The notes below the pieces were generated by a model. It had not been told where the DNA came from. It made no database searches and saw only the letters and a program-made list of their open reading frames with translations. The position numbers were made by a program, and so were the translations under genes. Positions 1-4,628 of a stretch of 7,036 bases of DNA are shown here, piece after piece. This DNA is from Nostocaceae cyanobacterium CSSed10_463m. Its GTDB lineage: Bacteria > Cyanobacteriota > Cyanobacteriia > Cyanobacteriales > Nostocaceae. The DNA lies in the NCBI GenBank assembly GCA_003556955.1, contig PWQB01000446.1, positions 1 through 7,036 of the forward strand, given 5' to 3'. Every line of letters begins with the position of its first letter. Within the stretch, counting starts at the first letter, position 1.

Positions 1-120
1 GCTAATGAAAATTTAGCTTGGAATCATTAAGTGACATTGTAAAGACGCACTCGCCAAGAAAAATTTGTTGGCGGCGTGGGTCACGTTAAGCCTTGGCAGC
101 GCAGTTGTGGACGAAAAATC
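1..120. other. Leader/intercistronic region upstream of atpF
   Basis: In cyanobacterial atp1 operons the gene before atpF encodes subunit b'. I cannot recognise its C-terminus here: the frame open from base 1 ends at a TAA at 28-30 with residues that do not resemble b'. The stretch is therefore probably an intercistronic spacer. It holds a short inverted repeat (GCTAA/TTAGC, 1-17) that may be cut by the window edge, and the larger hairpin at 44-82. No convincing promoter was seen, which fits read-through from upstream genes. Confidence 0.5.
44..82 (+). other. Imperfect hairpin upstream of atpF
   Basis: The perfect core CGCCAA (52-57) pairs with TTGGCG (68-73) around a 10-base loop. The stem extends outward through a T-G pair, CAC/GTG and GAC/GTC, interrupted by one bulged C (75) and one G/G mismatch (47/79). 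No T-run follows, so it is not an intrinsic terminator. By position it could be an mRNA processing or stability element that sets b relative to the upstream cistron; this role is inferred. Confidence 0.45.
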
Positions 121-684
121 ATGGGGACTTTTTTACTATTGATGGCGGAAGCCAGCGCCGTCGGAAGTGACTTGGCAGAGGAAGCGGGACATGGTGGATT
201 TAGTCTAAATACAGATATATTTGACACCAACCTGATTAACCTGGCCATTATTATTACTGTGCTGTTAGTTTTCGGGCGGAAAGTTTTGGGTAAAACCCTG
301 TCAACTCGCCGGGAAACTATTGAAACAGCAATTAAGAATGCAGAGCAAAGAGCAGCTCAAGCTGCACAGCAACTCAAAGAAGCACAGCAGAAGTTAGAGC
401 AAGCTCAAGCAGAAGCTGAAAGAATCAAACAAGCAGCGCAAGAAAACGCCCAAGCTGCAAGTGAAGCTATCTTGGCGCAGGCTGCTATAGATATTGAACG
501 CTTGCAAGCAGCAGGTGCGGCTGACTTAAATGCAGACCTGAATAAAGCGATCGCGCAGTTACAGCAACGGGTAGTTGCTCAAGCATTGCAAAAGGTCGAA
601 TCAGAACTAAAAAGCGGCATAGCCGACGATGCTCAACAAATTCTCATTGAACGTAGCATCGCACAATTGGGAGGCGAGGTATGA
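121..684 (+). CDS. atpF: F1Fo ATP synthase subunit b
   Basis: Subunit b forms one arm of the peripheral stalk that holds the alpha/beta head still while the rotor turns; in cyanobacteria it pairs with b' in the thylakoid membrane. The 187-residue protein has a short N-terminal lead ([15 protein letters not shown]), a hydrophobic membrane segment at about residues 36-51 ([16 protein letters not shown]), a basic stop (GRK), and then a long Ala/Gln/Glu-rich coiled coil from about residue 63 to the end. ATG 121 is chosen because [12 protein letters not shown] is the N-terminus I expect for Nostoc subunit b and because GGA lies about 9 bases upstream. An in-frame GTG at 76 would add 15 residues, but it sits in the 3' arm of a hairpin and gives an atypical N-terminus. 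The stop overlaps the atpH start (ATGA), suggesting translational coupling. Confidence 0.95.
   Translation: MGTFLLLMAEASAVGSDLAEEAGHGGFSLNTDIFDTNLINLAIIITVLLVFGRKVLGKTLSTRRETIETAIKNAEQRAAQAAQQLKEAQQKLEQAQAEAERIKQAAQENAQAASEAILAQAAIDIERLQAAGAADLNADLNKAIAQLQQRVVAQALQKVESELKSGIADDAQQILIERSIAQLGGEV
547..554. repeat. HIP1 palindrome GCGATCGC in atpF
   Basis: Exact 8-base match, read in frame as GCG ATC GC(G), giving Ala143-Ile144-Ala145 of subunit b. HIP1 is the highly over-represented octamer of many cyanobacterial genomes. Confidence 0.9.
669..679 (+). promoter_or_regulatory. Shine-Dalgarno site for atpH
   Basis: GGGAGGCGAGG lies inside the last codons of atpF; its GGGAGG core ends 6 bases before the atpH ATG. 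It is the only strong ribosome binding site I see in the window and supports the ATGA-overlap start. Confidence 0.8.
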
Positions 685-1238
685 CAAGTAACATAGCAAC
701 AGCTGAAATAGCCGCCCCTTATTCACAGGCTCTGTTGTCTCTGGCGCAATCAAAAAACTTGACAGAAGAGTTTGGCGAAGATGCCCGGAGTTTATTAGGA
801 CTGCTTTCAGAAAATCAGGATCTACAGAACTTTATTGGCAACCCCTTTATTACGGGTGAGAACAAAAAGGCTCTGATTAGAACAATCCTCGGCGAAAGTG
901 GTAACCCCTACTTACGCAATTTTCTGTTGTTACTGGTAGATAAACGGCGGATCGTTTTTCTCGAACCAGTTTTACAGCAATATTTGGCTTTATTGCGGCA
1001 GCTGAACCAAACCGTACTAGCAGAAGTGATTTCAGCAGTTCCTCTCTCAGAAGCGCAACAGCAAGCTGTAGTGGAAAAAGTTCTCGCTATCACCAATGCT
1101 CGCCAGGTAGAGGTGCAATCTAAAATAGATAGCGAGCTAATTGGTGGTGTGATTATTAAAGTCGGCTCCCAAGTAATTGATGCTAGTTTACGTGGTCAGT
1201 TGCGCCGCCTTTCTTTGCGCTTAACTAGTAATTCGTAA
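681..1238 (+). CDS. atpH: F1Fo ATP synthase subunit delta
   Basis: Delta (OSCP family; also called atpD in cyanobacteria) sits on top of the F1 head and joins the alpha N-termini to the b/b' stalk. The 185-residue length is usual. The N-terminal part (about 10-110) is the helical bundle region, with the conserved stretch [16 protein letters not shown] at residues 75-90. The C-terminal part carries the family signature [23 protein letters not shown] at residues 152-174 (ELIGGVIIK, then GSQVID and RGQL). The start overlaps the atpF stop and has a strong Shine-Dalgarno site. The final codons (AGT AAT TCG TAA) fall within a GTAATTC heptamer array, so the last residues and the stop codon are repeat-derived. 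Confidence 0.95.
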   Translation: MTSNIATAEIAAPYSQALLSLAQSKNLTEEFGEDARSLLGLLSENQDLQNFIGNPFITGENKKALIRTILGESGNPYLRNFLLLLVDKRRIVFLEPVLQQYLALLRQLNQTVLAEVISAVPLSEAQQQAVVEKVLAITNARQVEVQSKIDSELIGGVIIKVGSQVIDASLRGQLRRLSLRLTSNS

Positions 1239-1248
1239 TTCGTAATTG
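1228..1248. repeat. GTAATTC heptamer array, three units
   Basis: Units GTAATTC (1228-1234), GTAATTC (1235-1241) and GTAATTG (1242-1248) lie head to tail. This is a short tandemly repeated repetitive (STRR) type sequence of the kind known from Nostocales. The array overlaps the 3' end of atpH, whose TAA at 1236-1238 is inside the second unit. Confidence 0.8.
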
Positions 1249-1265
1249 CGATAGTGCTAGAGTTT

Positions 1266-1292
1266 CCTTGCTGTGCTGATAGTCTGGCAAGG
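1266..1292 (+). other. Small hairpin in the atpH-atpA gap
   Basis: CCTTGC (1266-1271) can pair with GCAAGG (1287-1292) across a 15-base loop. There is no following T-run, so it is unlikely to end transcription before atpA. The pairing is short and may be chance. Confidence 0.25.
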
Positions 1293-1340
1293 TAACTGGG
1301 CAGGGGATGAAATAATTGGAGAATTAAGGAAAAACCTTTC

Positions 1341-1375
1341 CCCACTCCCGACTCCCCACTCCCGACTCCCTACTC
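1341..1375. repeat. CCNACTC heptamer array, five units
   Basis: Five head-to-tail heptamers with no gaps: CCCACTC, CCGACTC, CCCACTC, CCGACTC, CCTACTC. Only the third base varies, and C and G alternate over the first four units. It is an STRR-type array lying 23 bases upstream of the atpA ATG. It is readable in frame with atpA, which makes an over-long atpA start call easy, but the translation there (Pro/Thr/Ser/Leu-rich) is not subunit-alpha sequence. Confidence 0.85.
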
Positions 1376-1398
1376 TGAAAAGCAAAAAATATAGACAC

Positions 1399-2919
1399 AT
1401 GAGTATTTCCATCAGACCTGACGAAATCAGCAGCATTATTCAGCAGCAAATCGAGCAATACGACCAAGAAGTCAAAGTTGCTAACGTTGGTACAGTTCTC
1501 CAAGTGGGTGACGGTATCGCCCGGATCTATGGTCTAGAAAAGGCTATGGCTGGGGAACTATTAGAATTTGAAGACGGCACAATTGGCATCGACCAGAACT
1601 TAGAAGAAGACAACGTGGGCGCAGTGCTTATGGGTCAAGGTCTGGACATTCAAGAAGGTAGCTCTGTTACCGCTACTGGTAGAATTGCCCAGGTTCCCGT
1701 CGGTGAAGCTATGGTTGGCCGGGTGGTAGATGCCTTGGGTCGTCCCATCGACGGTAAGGGAGATATCAACACCACTGATACTGGTTTGATTGAATCTGCT
1801 GCACCTGGTATCATCGCTCGTCGCTCTGTACACGAACCCATGCAAACGGGGATTACAGCTATTGACTCGATGATTCCTGTGGGTCGTGGTCAACGGGAAT
1901 TGATCATTGGTGACCGTCAAACAGGTAAAACAGCGATCGCCATTGACACCATCATCAACCAAAAAGGCGAAGATGTAATTTGTGTCTACGTAGCTATTGG
2001 TCAAAAAGCATCCACCGTTGCTAACGTGGTGCAAACCCTCCAAGAAAAAGGCGCAATGGACTACACCGTAGTCGTCGCCGCTAGTGCCAGTGAACCAGCT
2101 ACACTACAATACCTAGCACCTTACACCGGAGCCACCATTGCTGAGTACTTTATGTACAAAGGCAAAGCGACTTTGGTGATTTATGATGACCTTTCCAAGC
2201 AAGCCCAAGCTTATCGCCAAATGTCTTTGCTGCTACGTCGTCCACCAGGACGGGAAGCATATCCTGGAGATGTATTCTACATTCACTCCCGCTTGTTGGA
2301 ACGCGCTGCTAAATTAAGTGACGAATTGGGTAAAGGTAGCATGACTGCCCTGCCAATCATCGAAACCCAAGCTGGTGACGTTTCGGCATACATCCCCACC
2401 AACGTAATTTCTATTACCGACGGTCAAATCTTCCTTTCTTCTGACCTGTTCAACGCTGGTATTCGTCCCGCAGTAAACCCCGGTATTTCAGTATCACGGG
2501 TGGGTTCGGCGGCGCAAACCAAGGCGATGAAAAAAGTTGCTGGTAAGATTAAATTGGAACTAGCCCAATTTGACGACCTGCAAGCATTCGCCCAATTTGC
2601 TTCTGACTTAGACAAAGCCACCCAAGACCAATTGGCACGTGGTGAACGGTTACGGGAACTACTGAAGCAGCCACAAAATGCTCCCCTCGCAGTATACGAG
2701 CAAGTAGCAATTCTGTATGCGGGAATTAACGGTTACTTAGATGATGTCCCTGTAGAAAAAGTAACTACTTTCACCAAGGGTCTGCGGGAATTCTTAAAAA
2801 CCGGCAAACCTGAGTACACCGACTCCGTGAAAACCAAAAAGGTACTCGGTGACGAAGAAGAAAAAGCTTTGAAGGAAGCGCTAACTGAATTTAAACAGAC
2901 CTTCAAAGCAACAGCTTAA
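1399..2919 (+). CDS. atpA: F1Fo ATP synthase subunit alpha
   Basis: Alpha is the non-catalytic nucleotide-binding subunit alternating with beta in the F1 head. The 506-residue product is the length I expect for cyanobacteria. Visible are the N-terminal beta-barrel region (about 25-95), the P-loop GDRQTGKT (171-178), the Walker B strand LVIYDD (259-264), the alpha/beta signature [10 protein letters not shown] (358-367 region) followed directly by the arginine that reaches into the neighbouring catalytic site (SVSR), and a C-terminal helical domain. ATG 1399 gives the family N-terminus [14 protein letters not shown]. The frame stays open upstream to a candidate start at 1273, but those 42 residues come from the spacer and its heptamers. 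No clear Shine-Dalgarno motif precedes the ATG. Confidence 0.97.
   Translation: MSISIRPDEISSIIQQQIEQYDQEVKVANVGTVLQVGDGIARIYGLEKAMAGELLEFEDGTIGIDQNLEEDNVGAVLMGQGLDIQEGSSVTATGRIAQVPVGEAMVGRVVDALGRPIDGKGDINTTDTGLIESAAPGIIARRSVHEPMQTGITAIDSMIPVGRGQRELIIGDRQTGKTAIAIDTIINQKGEDVICVYVAIGQKASTVANVVQTLQEKGAMDYTVVVAASASEPATLQYLAPYTGATIAEYFMYKGKATLVIYDDLSKQAQAYRQMSLLLRRPPGREAYPGDVFYIHSRLLERAAKLSDELGKGSMTALPIIETQAGDVSAYIPTNVISITDGQIFLSSDLFNAGIRPAVNPGISVSRVGSAAQTKAMKKVAGKIKLELAQFDDLQAFAQFASDLDKATQDQLARGERLRELLKQPQNAPLAVYEQVAILYAGINGYLDDVPVEKVTTFTKGLREFLKTGKPEYTDSVKTKKVLGDEEEKALKEALTEFKQTFKATA
1933..1940. repeat. HIP1 palindrome GCGATCGC in atpA
   Basis: Exact match encoding Ala179-Ile180-Ala181, directly after the P-loop Thr178, so it is accommodated in a highly constrained part of the protein. 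Confidence 0.9.
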
Positions 2920-2922
2920 GTC

Positions 2923-3050
2923 GAGTGCTGAGTGCTGAGTGCTGAGTGCTGAGTTAAAGAAGGAGTTAGAAGTTGAAAGATGTTTATGACATTACTAATT
3001 TCTATGAATTTCAGCATTCAGTATTTATTGTCACTCAACACCCAGGATTA
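2923..3050. repeat. 128-bp repeat unit, copy A
   Basis: The copy begins with four exact GAGTGCT heptamers (2923-2950) plus a partial fifth to 2954. A purine-rich middle follows, then a segment TTGAAAGA (2973-2980) to GGATTA (3050) that aligns without gaps to copy B at an offset of exactly 128 bases. I count 65 matches in 78 positions over 2973-3050. The 3' part contains TTTCAGCATTCA and CACTCAACAC, each nearly complementary to the GAGTGCT array, so the transcript can fold back on itself. The unit starts 3 bases after the atpA stop. Confidence 0.85.
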
Positions 3051-3178
3051 AAGTGCTGAGTGCTGAGTGCTGAGTGCTAAGGAAATGAGGAAGTTGGAGG
3101 TTGAAAGACAGTTCTCACACTGCTAATTTCTATGAGTTTCAGTATTCAGTACTTATTGCCACTCAACACTCAGGATTG
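3051..3178. repeat. 128-bp repeat unit, copy B
   Basis: This copy abuts copy A directly. It opens with AAGTGCT and three GAGTGCT heptamers (3051-3078) and again ends in degenerate heptamers of opposite sense (GCCACTC, AACACTC at 3158-3171). The same 7-base phase seems to carry on past the unit to about 3185 (AGGATTG, AGGACTC), leaving only 13 bases before the atpG ATG. Its divergence from copy A shows that the duplication is not very recent, or that the two copies arose by separate insertions of one repeat family. Confidence 0.85.
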
Positions 3179-3181
3179 AGG
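3178..3181 (+). promoter_or_regulatory. Weak, distant GAGG before atpG
   Basis: GAGG is the only purine motif of Shine-Dalgarno type near the atpG ATG, but it is 17 bases upstream, beyond the usual spacing, and belongs to repeat-derived sequence. Translation may instead rely on the A-rich bases TTAAAAAT just before the ATG. Confidence 0.25.
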
Positions 3182-3198
3182 ACTCAGAACTTAAAAAT

Positions 3199-4146
3199 AT
3201 GGCTAATCTCAAATCAATACGCGATCGCATTCAGTCGGTCAAGAACACCAAAAAAATCACAGAAGCCATGCGGCTGGTAGCGGCTGCGAGAGTACGTCGC
3301 GCCCAAGAACAGGTAACTGCAACTCGTCCTTTTGCCGACCGCTTGGCACAAGTATTGTATGGTTTGCAAACTCGTCTGCGGTTTGAAGATGTAGACCTCC
3401 CACTACTGAAACAACGGGAAGTAAAAACAGTAGGGCTATTAGTAATTTCCGGTGACCGGGGTTTGTGCGGTGGTTACAATAGTAACGTCATCCGTCGGGC
3501 AGAAAATCGCGCCAAAGAACTACAAGCAGAAGGCGTAAATTACAAATACGTACTGGTGGGACGTAAAGCTATCCAGTACTTCCAACGTCGTGAACAACCC
3601 ATTGACGGTACTTATAGCGGCTTAGAGCAAATTCCTACAGCTGCGGAAGCTACAGAAATTGCCGATCAACTACTTTCTCTGTTCCTCTCGGAAAGTGTAG
3701 ATCGGATTGAGTTAATTTATACCAAATTCGTCTCTTTGGTTAGCTCCCGTCCTGTGGTACAAACCCTGCTGCCTTTAGATCCTCAAGGTCTAGAAGCACC
3801 AGATGACGAAATTTTCCGATTGACAACCCGTGGCGGTCAATTTGAAGTGGAACGGCAAAAGGTAACTAGCCAAGTGCGTCCTTTACCCCGTGACATGATT
3901 TTTGAACAAGATCCTGTGCAAATTCTCGATTCTTTACTACCCCTGTATTTGAGTAATCAGCTATTGCGGGCGTTACAAGAATCAGCCGCCAGTGAACTAG
4001 CCGCACGGATGACAGCTATGAACAACGCCAGCGACAACGCCGGTGATTTGATTAAGAGTCTTTCGTTGTCTTACAACAAAGCTAGACAAGCCGCTATTAC
4101 CCAAGAACTGTTAGAGGTTGTGGGTGGTGCTGAAGCATTAACTTAG
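3199..4146 (+). CDS. atpG: F1Fo ATP synthase subunit gamma
   Basis: Gamma is the central shaft that couples rotation of the c-ring to ATP formation (atpC in much cyanobacterial literature). The 315-residue protein has the N-terminal coiled-coil helix ([20 protein letters not shown]), the conserved [12 protein letters not shown] at 84-94, and the C-terminal helix with the family signature [12 protein letters not shown] (300-311). An extra segment at about 194-236 matches the insertion found in photosynthetic gamma subunits. The nine-residue cysteine-pair element of chloroplast gamma is absent: Cys90 is the only cysteine, so thioredoxin control by a disulfide is not possible within this subunit. 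The start is fixed by the conserved N-terminus. The gene follows the duplicated repeat and is the last gene before a strong terminator. Confidence 0.96.
   Translation: MANLKSIRDRIQSVKNTKKITEAMRLVAAARVRRAQEQVTATRPFADRLAQVLYGLQTRLRFEDVDLPLLKQREVKTVGLLVISGDRGLCGGYNSNVIRRAENRAKELQAEGVNYKYVLVGRKAIQYFQRREQPIDGTYSGLEQIPTAAEATEIADQLLSLFLSESVDRIELIYTKFVSLVSSRPVVQTLLPLDPQGLEAPDDEIFRLTTRGGQFEVERQKVTSQVRPLPRDMIFEQDPVQILDSLLPLYLSNQLLRALQESAASELAARMTAMNNASDNAGDLIKSLSLSYNKARQAAITQELLEVVGGAEALT
3221..3228. repeat. HIP1 palindrome GCGATCGC in atpG
   Basis: Exact match in a different reading phase from the atpF and atpA copies, contributing to codons for Arg8-Asp9-Arg10 of gamma. Confidence 0.9.
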
Positions 4147-4172
4147 GAAATTGCTCATTGTTTAGGACTCAT

Positions 4173-4219
4173 AAATAGCTAATTGCTAGTTAGAGAAAAA
4201 TTAGCAATTGGCTATTTTT
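4173..4219 (+). terminator. Rho-independent terminator of the atp operon
   Basis: A 16-bp stem is formed by 4173-4188 (AAATAGCTAATTGCTA) and 4202-4217 (TAGCAATTGGCTATTT) with one G-T wobble (4180/4210) and a 13-base loop. The 3' arm runs into a T tract (TTTTT, 4215-4219). It starts 26 bases after the atpG stop. The stem is AT-rich but long and essentially complete. Confidence 0.85.
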
Positions 4220-4240
4220 AGTATTGACCGATATATTTTC

Positions 4241-4271
4241 TGTAGAGACGGCGATTTATCGCGTCTCTGCA
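4241..4271. repeat. Hairpin of small dispersed repeat type
   Basis: The arms GTAGAGACG (4242-4250) and CGTCTCTGC (4262-4270) pair with one G-T wobble. The inner CGAT/ATCG pairs continue the stem to a tiny TT-centred loop, with one bulged G (4250/4251). From memory, near-identical GTAGAGACGCG...CGCGTCTCTAC hairpins recur many times in Nostoc genomes, mostly between genes. It is followed by AACC rather than T's, so it is not obviously a terminator. Confidence 0.65.
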
Positions 4272-4343
4272 ACCTTGTATGATGAAGGGCAATATTCAAA
4301 AAAAGTATAAAAAATTACCTATTCTCAGTGGGTTAATCTGATA

Positions 4344-4466
4344 ATGGCAAGTCAAAGTGCAATAGAAGCAAGGAGTTTCACGCAGAAAAACATATTTTAT
4401 CAAAAAACCGTATTGGAAGCACGGGGCTTTCAACCCAAAGTTTTGGTAAAGTTGATGAAAGAGTAA
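4344..4466 (+). CDS. Doubtful 40-codon ORF
   Basis: ATG 4344 to TAA 4464-4466 would encode a basic 40-residue peptide ending ARGFQPKVLVKLMKE. I do not recognise it. No clear Shine-Dalgarno site precedes it (only GTGGG about 12 bases upstream), and an in-frame stop at 4308-4310 limits upward extension. It might be a small protein, the 3' remnant of a lost gene, or chance. Listed because it is the only plausible coding stretch in this spacer. Confidence 0.2.
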   Translation: MASQSAIEARSFTQKNIFYQKTVLEARGFQPKVLVKLMKE

Positions 4467-4491
4467 ATGATTGGCAAAGATGAATTAATTA

Positions 4492-4522
4492 TTAAAATCC
4501 ACTGGTATTCACTAGCTATAAT
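4492..4522 (+). promoter_or_regulatory. Candidate promoter for the phosphatase gene
   Basis: A perfect -10 hexamer TATAAT (4517-4522) is preceded by a weak -35-like TTAAAA (4492-4497) with a long 19-base spacer. Transcription from about 4529 would leave a leader of about 100 bases before ATG 4629. In such AT-rich DNA a chance TATAAT is quite possible, but a separate promoter is needed somewhere after the atp terminator. Confidence 0.35.
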
Positions 4523-4628
4523 CATGATCCAAAATTGGATATGTCGAAGTAAACAAATATGAGCGGTCTAGATTACCGCTACCCATACTGTCCTTGAAAA
4601 TTGCGAATCGCTGACTACTGCGAACACT

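Larger units (their letters stand above)
4147..4628. other. Spacer between atpG and the phosphatase gene
   Basis: This 482-bp stretch is AT-rich and separates two transcription units. In order it holds the terminator (4173-4219), a second hairpin of dispersed-repeat type (4241-4271), an A-rich tract around 4298-4314, a doubtful 40-codon ORF (4344-4466) and a TATAAT-containing promoter candidate (4492-4522). I saw no tRNA or recognisable RNA gene. Confidence 0.6.

Noticed and set aside
76..120. GTG start for atpF giving 202 residues
   Set aside because: The added residues are atypical and Cys/Trp-containing, the codon is in a hairpin arm, and ATG 121 gives the expected N-terminus.
908..1096. 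Antisense ORF in atpH
   Set aside because: It is a Cys/Ser/Thr-rich shadow of the delta reading frame with no motif.
1600..2043. A 147-codon antisense ORF within atpA
   Set aside because: It lies wholly opposite a highly conserved subunit-alpha region including the P-loop, has no recognisable domain and no gene-like context. Codon bias of the sense gene explains it.
2923..3178. CRISPR-like array
   Set aside because: The 7-base units are directly adjacent without spacers, and the two 128-bp units are one tandem pair with no unique spacers of regular size.
3778..3906. Thiol-controlled gamma subunit as in chloroplasts
   Set aside because: The insertion region has no cysteines, and the whole protein has only Cys90.
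4282..4341. A 19-codon ORF starting at ATG 4282
   Set aside because: It is very short, lysine-rich because of the A tract, and has no supporting context.
4594..4622. TTGAAA as the -35 of a promoter just before the phosphatase
   Set aside because: Seventeen bases downstream lies ACTGCG, which is not a credible -10, and it would leave almost no leader.
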